Shown piece after piece: positions 21,133-29,903 of a stretch of 64,000 bases of DNA (the stretch's first letter is position 1; each line of letters begins with the position of its first letter). The notes beneath the pieces are model-generated. The model searched no databases, was not told where the DNA came from, and saw only the letters and a program-made list of their open reading frames with translations. The stretch is taken from contig NZ_CP155619.1 in the NCBI RefSeq assembly GCF_039697315.1, forward strand, positions 6,138,001 through 6,202,000. Direction: 5' to 3'. The position numbers were made by a program, and so were the translations under genes. The DNA comes from Pseudomonas abietaniphila (GTDB taxonomy: Bacteria; Pseudomonadota; Gammaproteobacteria; Pseudomonadales; Pseudomonadaceae).

Positions 21133-21912
21133 ATGGAAAGCACCACCATGACCGAAGACACCATCAAGCGCCGGGCCCGTGGTCTGGACCGGGCGTTCGA
21201 TATTCTTGATTTCCTCAAGGAAAAGGGCACGCCGCTGCGCCCCAATGAGATTGCCAGCGGGATCGGCAGTCCGAAGTCGACGGTGTATGAGTTGGTCAGC
21301 TCCCTGCTGGAGCGTCGCATTCTCGAAACCGTGGGCAAGGATGGTCACGTGTACTTGGGGCGTCAGCTGTATTTCCTCGGGCAAGCGCATCTGCGGCATT
21401 TCGATTTCACCCGCGAGGCTGAGGTCAGCCTGTGTGAAATCGTCGACCAGACCCGGGAAACCGCGCAGATGTGCCTGCTCAATGGCCGCAAATACACTGT
21501 GGCATTGATGAAGGAGGGCGCTCGGCATTTCCGGATTTCCTCCGACATCGGTGAAGACGCGCCGATTCCGTGGACCGCCTCGGGACGTCTGCTGCTCGGG
21601 CACCTGAGTGACCAGGAAATCATCGACCTCATCGACCCCGAGGATTACATCCTCCCGGACGGTCAGCGACTGCCGCTGGAGACCTTCCTTGCCGAGATTC
21701 GCAAGGCACACGACGAAGGCTTCTTCTCCTTCAACAGCATCGCCGACACCTTCACCCACTGCTTCGCCGCACCGGTGAGGGACAACCAGGGCATCTGTAT
21801 CGCCACCCTGTGCATCGTCGCCCCTCGGGCCGATGCGACCGCACATTACGACGATTACCGACGGGTACTGATCAACAGCGCCAACAGCCTGGCCCGTCGC
21901 GTCAACGACTGA
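21133..21912 (+). CDS. IclR-family transcriptional regulator
   Basis: 259 residues. The N-terminal winged HTH (about 15-80) reads LDRAFDILDFLKEKGTPLRPNEIASGIGSPKSTVYELVSSLLERRIL; the effector domain (about 90-250) includes IPWTASGRLLLGHLSDQE and the late CIATLCIVAP. It lies inside the transporter/dehydratase/kinase cluster and probably represses it until the substrate or a keto-deoxy sugar acid binds. IclR proteins such as KdgR sense 2-keto-3-deoxygluconate in other bacteria. A second in-frame ATG at 21148 is also possible. Confidence 0.87.
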   Translation: MESTTMTEDTIKRRARGLDRAFDILDFLKEKGTPLRPNEIASGIGSPKSTVYELVSSLLERRILETVGKDGHVYLGRQLYFLGQAHLRHFDFTREAEVSLCEIVDQTRETAQMCLLNGRKYTVALMKEGARHFRISSDIGEDAPIPWTASGRLLLGHLSDQEIIDLIDPEDYILPDGQRLPLETFLAEIRKAHDEGFFSFNSIADTFTHCFAAPVRDNQGICIATLCIVAPRADATAHYDDYRRVLINSANSLARRVND

Positions 21913-21966
21913 CGGGATCGCCGACGACTCGCGATCCTTACCGAACAAGAACGCTGGAGAACAGAC

Positions 21967-23172
21967 ATGACGATTGCTTCACTGGAAAAAGGCGCCGCCA
22001 ACCCGGGCGACCAGCTGGTACGGGATGTGAGCCTGCCCGCGCTGGTCATCCATGACAAGGCGCTGGAACACAACCTGCGCTGGATGCAGAAATTCGTCAG
22101 CGACAGCGGCGCGGAACTCGCACCCCACGGCAAGACCAGCATGGTCCCGGCTTTGTTTCAGCGTCAGTTGCAGCACGGCGCCTGGGGCATGACCCTGGCG
22201 ACCGCCGTGCAGACCCGCGCCGCTTACGCGCACGGCGTTCGCCGCGTGTTGATGGCCAACCAGTTGGTCGGTGCCCCGAACATGGCGATCATTGCCGACA
22301 TGCTCACTGATTCAATGTTCGACCTCCATTGCATGGTCGACCACCCGGACAACGTCCAGGCATTGGGCGAGTTCTTCGCGCAGAAGGGCCTGCACCTGAA
22401 CGTGATGATCGAGTACGGCGTGGTTGGCGGCCGTTGCGGTTGCCGCAGCGAAGAAGAAGTCATGGCCCTCGCGGACGCCATCGCCGCACAGCCTGCGTTG
22501 AAGCTGACCGGCATCGAAGGCTATGAAGGGGTGATTCATGGCGATCAGGCCGTCAGTGGCATTCGCCAGTTCGCGGCGTCGCTGGTGCGCCTGGCCGTGA
22601 CCCTGCAAGACAAAGGCGCGTTTGCGCTGGACCGTCCGATCGTGACCGCGTCGGGTTCGGCCTGGTACGACCTGATCGCCGAAGAGTTCGACAAGCAACA
22701 GGTACGCGACCGCTTTCTCAGCGTCCTGCGCCCTGGCAGCTATGTGGTGCATGACCACGGCATCTACAAAGAAGCGCAGTGCTGCGTGCTGGACCGTCGC
22801 CATGACCTGAGCGAAGGGTTGCAGCCGGCCATGGAAGTGTGGGCCCACGTGCAGTCGATGCCGGAGCCGGGATTTGCCGTGATTGCGCTGGGCAAGCGTG
22901 ATGTGGCGTTCGATGCCGGGATGCCAAGCCCCCTCAAACGCTACAAGGCAGGCGTGGTGCCTGCCGAAGGCGATGACGTGAGGGCCTGCAAAGTGACTGC
23001 CGTGATGGACCAGCATGCGTTCATGACGGTTGCCCCTGGCGTTGAGCTGAAGGTTGGCGACATCATTTCCTTCGGGACGTCGCACCCTTGCCTGACGTTC
23101 GACAAGTGGCGAATGGGTTGCCTGGTGGACGACGACCTGAGCGTCATCGAATCCTTCGATACCTGCTTCTGA
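21967..23172 (+). CDS. PLP-dependent D-amino-acid dehydratase/deaminase (fold type III); candidate D-glucosaminate dehydratase
   Basis: 401 residues of the alanine-racemase-N / D-serine dehydratase-like family. The PLP lysine is Lys56 in APHGKTSM, and the C-terminal metal site is His373-Cys375 in GTSHPCLTF, the His-x-Cys pair seen in eukaryotic-type D-serine dehydratase. Relatives are D-threonine aldolase, D-serine dehydratase and D-glucosaminate dehydratase. With a keto-deoxy sugar kinase directly downstream and RidA upstream, D-glucosaminate to 2-keto-3-deoxygluconate plus ammonia is the best fit. GGAG precedes the start. A general D-amino-acid deaminase remains possible. Confidence 0.8.
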   Translation: MTIASLEKGAANPGDQLVRDVSLPALVIHDKALEHNLRWMQKFVSDSGAELAPHGKTSMVPALFQRQLQHGAWGMTLATAVQTRAAYAHGVRRVLMANQLVGAPNMAIIADMLTDSMFDLHCMVDHPDNVQALGEFFAQKGLHLNVMIEYGVVGGRCGCRSEEEVMALADAIAAQPALKLTGIEGYEGVIHGDQAVSGIRQFAASLVRLAVTLQDKGAFALDRPIVTASGSAWYDLIAEEFDKQQVRDRFLSVLRPGSYVVHDHGIYKEAQCCVLDRRHDLSEGLQPAMEVWAHVQSMPEPGFAVIALGKRDVAFDAGMPSPLKRYKAGVVPAEGDDVRACKVTAVMDQHAFMTVAPGVELKVGDIISFGTSHPCLTFDKWRMGCLVDDDLSVIESFDTCF

Positions 23173-23183
23173 CGGAGCCTGCG

Positions 23184-24125
23184 ATGAGCGAAATGGTCAG
23201 TCACAGTCACCCGCGCGTTGCCTTGATCGGCGAATGCATGATCGAGCTGCAGCAGCATGCCAACGGCACGCTCAAGCAAAGTTTTGGTGGCGACACGCTA
23301 AACACTGCCGTGTACCTGTCGCGCCTGCTGGGTTCAGCGGCGCACGTGGATTACGTCACCGCCCTGGGTGACGACAGCTTCAGCGATGCCATGTGCGCGA
23401 TCTGGGCGGAAGAGGACATCGGTCTGAGCCGGGTGCAGCGGCTGCCGGGGCGTTTGCCCGGGCTGTATTGCATCCAGACCGATGCCAACGGCGAGCGCCG
23501 CTTTCTCTACTGGCGTAACGAAGCGGCCGTGCGTGAGTGCTTCACCACGCCGGCTGCCGATCCCATCCTTGCGGCGTTGCCGGAATACGATGTGCTGTAT
23601 TTCAGCGGTATCACGCTGGCGGTGTTGGGCGAGGTCGGGCGCGCGCGGCTGTTATCGACCTTGGGCGACGCCCGGGATCGCGGCGCTCGCGTGGTCTTCG
23701 ACAACAACTACCGGCCGCGGCTGTGGCGCAGTGTCGATCAGGCGCGCCAGGCGTATCGCGCGGTCATGCACGAAGTCGACCTTGCGCTGCTGACCGAGGA
23801 AGACGAGCAGGCGTTGTTCGATTACACCGACAGTGAAGCGATCATGAGCGCTTACCGCGACATGGGTGTCAGTGAGGTGGTGATCAAACGGGGTGCGCAA
23901 AGCTGTCTGGTGCGCGCGGACAACCGTCGTTACGAGGTGCCCGCGCATCCGGTGCAACACGTCATCGACACCACCGCAGCAGGCGACTCCTTCAGTGCCG
24001 GGTATCTGGCCCGGCGTCTGCGTGGAGGCAGCCCGCAGGAAGCGGCGGAAGCCGGGCACCGTCTGGCGAGTCTGGTCATTCAGCATCCGGGCGCGTTGAT
24101 TCCGCGCAGTGTGATGCCGGCTTGA
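23184..24125 (+). CDS. PfkB-family sugar kinase, probably 2-keto-3-deoxygluconate kinase
   Basis: 313 residues. GGDTLNTAVYLSRL near the N-terminus and DTTAAGDSFSAGYL near the C-terminus are the two PfkB signatures; the catalytic Asp is in AAGD. FLYWRNEAAVRECF and DNNYRPRLW are motifs of 2-keto-3-deoxygluconate kinase (KdgK), which makes KDPG for the Entner-Doudoroff aldolase. It starts 11 nt after the dehydratase gene, so the two are co-expressed. This pairing is the main evidence for the pathway assigned to the cluster. Confidence 0.82.
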   Translation: MSEMVSHSHPRVALIGECMIELQQHANGTLKQSFGGDTLNTAVYLSRLLGSAAHVDYVTALGDDSFSDAMCAIWAEEDIGLSRVQRLPGRLPGLYCIQTDANGERRFLYWRNEAAVRECFTTPAADPILAALPEYDVLYFSGITLAVLGEVGRARLLSTLGDARDRGARVVFDNNYRPRLWRSVDQARQAYRAVMHEVDLALLTEEDEQALFDYTDSEAIMSAYRDMGVSEVVIKRGAQSCLVRADNRRYEVPAHPVQHVIDTTAAGDSFSAGYLARRLRGGSPQEAAEAGHRLASLVIQHPGALIPRSVMPA

Positions 24126-24401
24126 TCAATCCCGGTAAAACACCTGCACCAGGTGATAACCGAACTTGCTCTTCACCGGCCCATGCACGGTACGCAGCGG
24201 CTTTTTGAAAATGATCTGGTCGATCGCTCCGACCATCTGGCCGGGGCGAACTTCACCCAGGTCACCGCCGCGCTTGCCGGACGGGCAGGTGGAATACTTC
24301 TTCGCCAGCACATCGAAGGCTTCGCCCTTGGCGATTCGTTGCTTGAGCTGCTCGGCTTCTTCAGCCGTCTTGACCAGAATATGGCGGGCTTGAGCTTTCA
24401 T
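24126..24401 (-). CDS. ppiC: Parvulin-type peptidyl-prolyl isomerase, single domain
   Basis: 91 residues, a bare rotamase domain: ARHILVKTAEEAEQLKQRI, then FDVLAKKYSTCPSGKRGGDLGEVRPGQMV and GPVKSKFGYHLVQV. It is the size and sequence of E. coli PpiC, a cytoplasmic isomerase. Its stop abuts the end of the kinase gene, which converges on it. A paralogue lies at 35772-36053. The two may have different substrates. Confidence 0.9.
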   Translation of the reverse strand: MKAQARHILVKTAEEAEQLKQRIAKGEAFDVLAKKYSTCPSGKRGGDLGEVRPGQMVGAIDQIIFKKPLRTVHGPVKSKFGYHLVQVFYRD

Positions 24402-24584
24402 GATGAAATCGCCTCGATAAAAAAGCCGCGCATTATGCCTTTACGGCACGAATTCAGGTAATTTCCTTCACCTTGGTCGGACGAGCGTACGCCAACCTTC
24501 GGCGAACGTTGGTATGGGTCGATGGTCGCATTTAAACAGTGTTGACCTGCTGTCTTCTTAAAACCTTTCTGTGCGGTGTGACTT

Positions 24585-25757
24585 ATGGATTTCCCGGCGT
24601 TGTTGAAGGTTCTTGCCACCCAAGACGGATCGGATCTTTACCTCTCCACCGGAGCGCCGCCGTGCGCCAAGTTCAACGGCGTGCTCAAGCCGTTGGGCAC
24701 CGAGGCGCTGAAGCCCGGCGATGTGGCGCTGATCGCCGACGGCATCATGGACGCCGAACAGCGCCTGGACTTCGAGCGTGAGCTTGAGATGAACCTGGCG
24801 TTTTCGTTGTCGGGAATCGGCCGTTTCCGGATCAACATCTTCAAGCAGCGCAACGAAGTGTCCATCGTCGCGCGCAACATCAAACTCGATATCCCGAAAT
24901 TCGAAGACCTGCACCTGCCGCCGGTCTTGCTCGATGTGGTCATGGAAAAGCACGGCCTGGTGCTGTTCGTCGGTGCCACCGGCTCCGGCAAATCAACGTC
25001 TCTAGCCGCGTTGATCGACCACCGTAACCGCCATGCGAGTGGGCATATCATCACCATCGAAGACCCGGTGGAGTTCATTCACAAGCACAAGAAATCGATC
25101 ATCAATCAGCGCGAAGTGGGGGTCGACACCCGCAGTTTTCACGCGGCATTGAAAAACACCCTGCGTCAGGCACCGGACGTGATTCTGATCGGGGAGATCC
25201 GTGATCGCGAAACCATGGAGCACGCGCTGGCGTTCGCCGACACCGGCCATCTGGCAATCTCGACGCTGCACGCCAACAATGCCAACCAGGCGCTGGACCG
25301 CATCATCAATTTCTTTCCCGAGGACCGCCGTCCGCAGTTGCTTCACGACCTGGGTAACAACCTCAAGGCGTTCGTCTCGCAGCGTCTGGTCAAAACCAAG
25401 GACGGCAAGCGCAGAGCGGCAGTGGAAGTGATGCTAGGGACGCCCACCATTCGCGACCTGATCCACCGCAACGAGCTGACCGAGCTTAAGGGCATCATGG
25501 AAAAGTCGACGAATCTGGGGATGCAGACGTTCGATAACGCGTTGTACGACCTGGCAGTCGAAGGCGCGATCACGGAGGACGAGGCGCTGAAAAATGCCGA
25601 CTCGGCGAACAACGTGCGGCTGCGTTTGAAGCTTCACAACGAAGGTGGCGCCACTCATATCACCACACCGCCCCCGGCGCCGCAGCCTGCCGCGCAGGTG
25701 GACGTGAAGGATTGGGGGCTGGTGGATGAGCGGGACGAGCCGGGTTTTCAGGGCTGA
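24585..25757 (+). CDS. PilT/PilU-family type IV pilus retraction ATPase (PilU-like)
   Basis: 390 residues. Walker A is GATGSGKSTS (about 129-138); the Asp box IITIEDPVEF, Walker B VILIGEIRDRETMEHAL and the His box STLHANNANQAL follow. QREVGVDTRSFHAALKNTLRQAPD and STNLGMQTFDNALYDL match PilU more closely than PilT. It would act at the inner-membrane base of the pilus. It is not next to pilT; it is a lone gene beside a parvulin. A weak ribosome binding site precedes it. The C-terminal 30 residues are Pro/Ala-rich. Confidence 0.85.
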   Translation: MDFPALLKVLATQDGSDLYLSTGAPPCAKFNGVLKPLGTEALKPGDVALIADGIMDAEQRLDFERELEMNLAFSLSGIGRFRINIFKQRNEVSIVARNIKLDIPKFEDLHLPPVLLDVVMEKHGLVLFVGATGSGKSTSLAALIDHRNRHASGHIITIEDPVEFIHKHKKSIINQREVGVDTRSFHAALKNTLRQAPDVILIGEIRDRETMEHALAFADTGHLAISTLHANNANQALDRIINFFPEDRRPQLLHDLGNNLKAFVSQRLVKTKDGKRRAAVEVMLGTPTIRDLIHRNELTELKGIMEKSTNLGMQTFDNALYDLAVEGAITEDEALKNADSANNVRLRLKLHNEGGATHITTPPPAPQPAAQVDVKDWGLVDERDEPGFQG

Positions 25758-25770
25758 GACTGGATATTTT

Positions 25771-25908
25771 CTGTAGGCGAGTGGCTTGTCCCGCGATCGG
25801 GGGAACTCGTCTTAAACCCTGAGCACAGGGTATGCCTGCACACTGGATCTGCCGAACTGGCTGGCGCTTCCGGATGCGGCGGCCCGGAGACAAGCCACGC
25901 TCCTACCA
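25771..25908. repeat. REPIN (paired inverted REP sequences), second family
   Basis: The left arm (CTGTAGGCGAGTGGCTTGTC, continuing CCGCG) and the right arm (beginning GGAGACAAGCCACGC and ending TCCTACCA) are inverted copies with about 80 bp between them. The heads differ from the REPIN at 20949, so a different REP subfamily is present. It occupies most of the gap between the PilU-like gene and bdhA. Confidence 0.8.
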
Positions 25909-25981
25909 TGCTGCTTACAGTGACTCACCTCCAGCCTTGGCCAGCAGGCCGGCGCCTACAAGGACGGCATCGACCTCAGGT

Positions 25982-26752
25982 TTACCGCGCCAGCCAACCA
26001 CCATCGATGTTCCACGCCGCGCCGCGCACCTGTGCTCCGGCCTCGCTGCACAGGAACAACGTCAACTCGCCCAGTTGCGAGGGCGTGACGAACTCCAGTG
26101 ACGGTTGCTTCTCGGCCAACAAGTCATGTTTGGCTTGCTCGATGTCGCCGGTTTCGGCGCCACGATCGTCGATCTGCTTCTGAACCAGTGGGGTGAGCAC
26201 CCAACCCGGACAGATCGCATTGCAGGTGACCTGGGTGGTGGCGGTTTCCAGGCCGACCACCTTGGTCAGGCCGATGACGCCATGCTTGGCCGCGACATAG
26301 GCGGCCTTGCCTGTAGAGCCCACCAGACCGTGAACCGACGCGATATTCACGATCCGGCCCCAGCCTTTGGCTTTCATGCCCGGCAGCGCCAGGCGGGTGC
26401 TGTGGAACACCGAGGACAGGTTGATCGCAATGATCTTGTCCCAGCTCTCGACCGGGAAGTCTTCCACGGCATCGACGTGCTGGATACCGGCGTTGTTGAC
26501 CAGAATATCCACGCCGCCGAATTCACGCTCGGCGTAGGCGATCATGTCGGCGATCTGCGCCACGTCGCTGACGTCCGCCGGGTGATGTCCGACCTTGCCG
26601 CCGTACTGCTTGACCTGCTCGATCACGGCCGACGCATCGCCAAAGCCGTTCAGCACAAGGTTCGCTCCGGCTTTGGCAAGGGTCAGCGCGATCCCCAGAC
26701 CGATGCCGCTGGTGGAGCCGGTAACCAGTGCGGTTTTACCTTGCAGACTCAT
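25982..26752 (-). CDS. bdhA: 3-hydroxybutyrate dehydrogenase
   Basis: 256 residues, short-chain dehydrogenase. TGSTSGIGLGIA (about 10-21) is the NAD-binding glycine motif, NNAGIQHVDAVEDFP follows, and the Ser-Tyr-Lys triad lies in IASVHGLVGSTGKAAYVAAKHG. QHV(D) and the C-terminal GAAWNIDGGW are typical of D-3-hydroxybutyrate dehydrogenase, which makes acetoacetate with NAD. It is 10 bp after the gntP-type permease gene. The order regulator-permease-dehydrogenase matches PA2005-PA2004-PA2003 of P. aeruginosa. GAGGAA precedes the ATG. Confidence 0.92.
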   Translation of the reverse strand: MSLQGKTALVTGSTSGIGLGIALTLAKAGANLVLNGFGDASAVIEQVKQYGGKVGHHPADVSDVAQIADMIAYAEREFGGVDILVNNAGIQHVDAVEDFPVESWDKIIAINLSSVFHSTRLALPGMKAKGWGRIVNIASVHGLVGSTGKAAYVAAKHGVIGLTKVVGLETATTQVTCNAICPGWVLTPLVQKQIDDRGAETGDIEQAKHDLLAEKQPSLEFVTPSQLGELTLFLCSEAGAQVRGAAWNIDGGWLAR

Positions 26753-26762
26753 GTTCGATTCC

Positions 26763-28154
26763 TCATACGATACCGGTTGCATAGAAAGTGGCGATCACCA
26801 CGAAGACCGCCAGGGTCTTGATGATGGTAATCCCGAAAATGTCCTTGTAAGCCTCGCGGTGCGTCAGCCCTGTTACGGCGAGCAGCGTGATGACCGCGCC
26901 GTTGTGCGGCAGGGTGTCCATGCCGCCACTGGCCATGGCGGCGACCCGGTGCAGGACTTCCAATGGAATGTTGGCGGCGTGCGCAGCAGCAATGAAACTG
27001 TCGGACATCGCAGCCAGCGCGATACTCATGCCGCCCGACGCCGAGCCGGTAATGCCGGCGAGCAAGGTCACGGTGATCGCTTCGTTGACCAACGGATTGG
27101 GGATGGCCTTGAGCCCGTCGGCCAGGACCAGAAAGCCCGGCAGGGAAGCGATGACCGCACCGAAGCCGTATTCCGACGCCGTGTTCATGGCCGCCAGCAG
27201 CGCGCCGCTCACCGCGCCTTTGCTGCCCTCAGCCAGCTTCGACTTCACGGCACCAAAGGCGAACAGCAGCACAAAGACGATCCCCACGAGCAAGGCGGCT
27301 TCCACGGCCCATATCGCGGTGATTTTGGAAATTTCGGTCTGAACGGGTGTCGCCATCCCGGGCAGCGCCAGCGTATGCGTCTTGCCGTACCACTGCGGAA
27401 TCCACTGGGTGAACAGCAGGTTCATCACACCGACCAACAGCAGCGGCGCCAGCGCGACCCAGGGGTTGGGCAATTTGATGTCGGCGGCGGTTTCCGGCTC
27501 ATTGCGCAACTCGGTGCCGTAGCCTTCGCCTGCGCGTTGTGCCTTGTTGCGCTGACGCTGCAGGAACAGCATGCCGGCGCAGAACACGAATACAGTGCCG
27601 ATCAAGCCCAGCCACGGCGCTGCCCAGGCGGTGGTGTTGAAGAAGGTCGACGGGATGATGTTTTGAATCTGTGGCGTGCCGGGCAGGGCGTCCATGGTGA
27701 ACGAGAAGGCGCCCAGCGCGATGGTCGCCGGGATCAGGCGTTTGGGAATGTTGCTCTGGCGGAACATTTCCGCGGCGAACGGATAGACCGCGAATACCAC
27801 CACGAACAGCGAGACGCCGCCATAGGTGAGCAGGGCGCAGACGAGCACGATCACCAGCATGGCCTGGCGCGTGCCGAGCAGACGAATGGCCGCCGCCACG
27901 ATGCAGCGAGAGAACCCCGACAGTTCGATCAGCTTGCCGAAGACGGCGCCGAGCAGGAAAACCGGAAAATAGAGTTTGACGAAGCCGACCATCTTGTCCA
28001 TGAACACGCCGGTGAAGGCGGGGGCCACAGCCGATGGATCGGTCAATAACACAGCGCCAAGCGCCGCGATGGGGGCAAAAAGGATAACGCTGTAACCACG
28101 GTATGCAGCAAGCATCAGCAGCGCGAGGGCTGCCAGAGCGATGATCACACTCAT
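26763..28154 (-). CDS. GntP-family permease, probably for 3-hydroxybutyrate
   Basis: 463 residues with about 12 hydrophobic segments. It belongs to the GntP gluconate permease family by its length, by the DALPGTPQIQNIIP and SGGMDTLPHNGAVITLL motifs and by paired repeats. It shares an operon with bdhA and a sigma-54 regulator, as in the P. aeruginosa 3-hydroxybutyrate locus. 3-Hydroxybutyrate uptake is therefore the likely role, even though family members usually carry gluconate. AGGAGAC precedes the start at 28154. Confidence 0.87.
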   Translation of the reverse strand: MSVIIALAALALLMLAAYRGYSVILFAPIAALGAVLLTDPSAVAPAFTGVFMDKMVGFVKLYFPVFLLGAVFGKLIELSGFSRCIVAAAIRLLGTRQAMLVIVLVCALLTYGGVSLFVVVFAVYPFAAEMFRQSNIPKRLIPATIALGAFSFTMDALPGTPQIQNIIPSTFFNTTAWAAPWLGLIGTVFVFCAGMLFLQRQRNKAQRAGEGYGTELRNEPETAADIKLPNPWVALAPLLLVGVMNLLFTQWIPQWYGKTHTLALPGMATPVQTEISKITAIWAVEAALLVGIVFVLLFAFGAVKSKLAEGSKGAVSGALLAAMNTASEYGFGAVIASLPGFLVLADGLKAIPNPLVNEAITVTLLAGITGSASGGMSIALAAMSDSFIAAAHAANIPLEVLHRVAAMASGGMDTLPHNGAVITLLAVTGLTHREAYKDIFGITIIKTLAVFVVIATFYATGIV

Positions 28155-28210
28155 CGAGTGTCTCCTGTTGTTTTTGTTATGACTGCGGTCCAGCCGCATA
28201 CGGGAGGTAT

Positions 28211-28226
28211 AGCTACTTTCGTGCCA
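28211..28226 (-). promoter_or_regulatory. Sigma-54 promoter of the gntP-bdhA operon
   Basis: Read on the minus strand: TGGCAC, five bases, then TAGCT. The GG and GC elements are 10 bp apart. It lies 57 bp upstream of the gntP start and downstream of the gene for a sigma-54 activator. Confidence 0.75.
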
Positions 28227-28289
28227 TTACGCTAAGTGATTGATTTGTATCATTTTTTATCATGACGCGATTACGCAATAGCCAATGAT

Positions 28290-28305
28290 GTCTCTGATGA
28301 GAGAC
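28290..28305. promoter_or_regulatory. Candidate activator site 1 (GTCTC-N6-GAGAC)
   Basis: A perfect 5-bp dyad with a 6-bp spacer, centred about 79 bp upstream of the centre of the sigma-54 promoter. This is the usual distance for an enhancer-binding protein. The same dyad recurs at 28423. Confidence 0.65.
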
Positions 28306-28422
28306 TTTTGCCCTTGCAAGCGTAGCGATCCTGCTCGTTAGCGCCAACAAATCAGCCGGCGATGCCTTGCCCCGTCGGTGTTTTGAGAATGTTCATGGAA
28401 AATCCCGACTCAGAGACACAAC

Positions 28423-28438
28423 GTCTCATTACTGAGAC
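28423..28438. promoter_or_regulatory. Candidate activator site 2 (GTCTC-N6-GAGAC)
   Basis: Same dyad and spacer as at 28290, 133 bp away. It overlaps the last codons and stop of the regulator gene. An additional GAGAC at 28413 makes a second overlapping dyad with GTCTC at 28423. Confidence 0.6.
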
Positions 28439-29841
28439 TCGGCGATCCCCAGCGCGGCCATTTTCTTGTACAGGGTCGAGCGTCCCAGCCCCAGTTGGCG
28501 CGCAGCGAGGATCACATTGCCTCGGCACTGCGCCAGTTTTGCCTGAATCAACTCGCGATCGAAGCGCTCGCGGGCCTCGCTGTACGTCTCATCGGGCACT
28601 GGCGCAGGCGACTCTTTGACGCCTTCAATCGGCACCATCGTGCCGATGGCGGCGCGAATCTCGTCCGCGCCGAGCTGCAAATCGTCGCTGAGCAAGGCAG
28701 CGCGTTCCAGCACATTGCGCAACTCCCGGATGTTGCCCGGCCACGCGTGCTTGCCCAGCATCGCCATGGCGCTGGGTTGCAACTCATGCTGACTGCGCAG
28801 TTCTTCCAGGATCGCCTCGCTCAGCGCCGCGAGATCGTCCAGACGTTCGCGCAATGGCGGCACTGCGATGGGCAGCACGCTGAGGCGGTAGTACAGGTCC
28901 GCACGAAACTCCCCACGCTTGATCGCGGCTTCCAGATCCGTCGACGTCGCGGCAATCAGGCGCACGTCGCTCTTGATCATTTCGTTGGAGCCGACGGGCT
29001 CGTATTCCTTTTCCTGCAGCACCCGCAACAATTTGCTCTGCAAGGGCAGGGGCATGTCGCCGATTTCGTCCAGAAACAGCGTCCCGCCTTCGGCCAGATA
29101 GAGTTTGCCCTGCCGTCCACGCCGGTCTGCGCCGGTAAATGCGCCGGGCGCGGTGCCGAAGAATTCGGCTTCCAGCAGCGTTTCGGGAATCGCCGCGCTG
29201 TTGATGCTCACGAACGGCTTGTGGGCGCGGGGCGATGTGTTGTGGATCGCGTGGGCGAGCAATTCCTTGCCTGTACCGGTTTCGCCCAACAGCAGCACGG
29301 GGGAATCGGTGCTGGCGCTGCGTCGCGCGCGACGCTTGACCTCAAGGCTCGCTGCGCTGTTGCCGATGAAGTGCGCAAAACTGTATTTGGCCTGCCGGGC
29401 GCGCAGCAGCGAGCGCGTCGAGGCCAATTCCTGCTGCATACTCAGGTAACGTTTGAGCAACGGCGACAGCGCATGCAGTTCATCGAAGAGGGCAAAGCCG
29501 ATCGCGCCGATCACGCCACCGACATCGTCATGAATCGGCAAACGCATGACCACCAGCGGGTCTTTGGCGGTGTCCATCATGTCCAGCAAGATAGGTTGGC
29601 CGTTACTGGCGACTTGTCGCAGCAGGCTGCCCGGGATCACTTTTTCGCATGGCTGGCCCACCGCCCGACTGGCGTCTTCCAAACCGAAGCGCCTTGCATA
29701 GCGCTCGTTGATCCAGACAATCCGCGCTTCCTTGTCCACGATCACAGTACCTTCACTGGACTGCTCGATGATTTCGAACAACGAACGAATGGCGAGCCGC
29801 CGTACGCGTCGGTAATCCTTGAGGCTGTCACTGTCTTTCAT
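28429..29841 (-). CDS. hbcR: Sigma-54-dependent activator of 3-hydroxybutyrate catabolism, HbcR-like
   Basis: 470 residues. A PAS domain (about 15-120, EQSSEGTVIVDKEARIVWINERYARRFG) is followed by an AAA+ domain with Walker A GETGTGKE, the sigma-54 contact loop GAFTGA and Walker B GGTLFLDEIGD. A Fis-type HTH ends the protein (ILAARQLGLGRSTLYKKM). Its place upstream of gntP and bdhA identifies it as the counterpart of P. aeruginosa HbcR (PA2005). Start choice is uncertain: 29841 or 29871, both with weak ribosome binding sites. Confidence 0.88.
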   Translation of the reverse strand: MKDSDSLKDYRRVRRLAIRSLFEIIEQSSEGTVIVDKEARIVWINERYARRFGLEDASRAVGQPCEKVIPGSLLRQVASNGQPILLDMMDTAKDPLVVMRLPIHDDVGGVIGAIGFALFDELHALSPLLKRYLSMQQELASTRSLLRARQAKYSFAHFIGNSAASLEVKRRARRSASTDSPVLLLGETGTGKELLAHAIHNTSPRAHKPFVSINSAAIPETLLEAEFFGTAPGAFTGADRRGRQGKLYLAEGGTLFLDEIGDMPLPLQSKLLRVLQEKEYEPVGSNEMIKSDVRLIAATSTDLEAAIKRGEFRADLYYRLSVLPIAVPPLRERLDDLAALSEAILEELRSQHELQPSAMAMLGKHAWPGNIRELRNVLERAALLSDDLQLGADEIRAAIGTMVPIEGVKESPAPVPDETYSEARERFDRELIQAKLAQCRGNVILAARQLGLGRSTLYKKMAALGIAESQ

Positions 29842-29903
29842 GCACTGTTCCGTCGTTTCCGTCCCCGGCATCTGGCCGCTCAGACTGCTGGTGATTGCTC
29901 TTT

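Noticed and set aside
26595..28049. 484-residue frame opposite the GntP-family gene
   Set aside because: Shadow of a confirmed membrane protein; rich in His, Gln and Arg as antisense frames are here.
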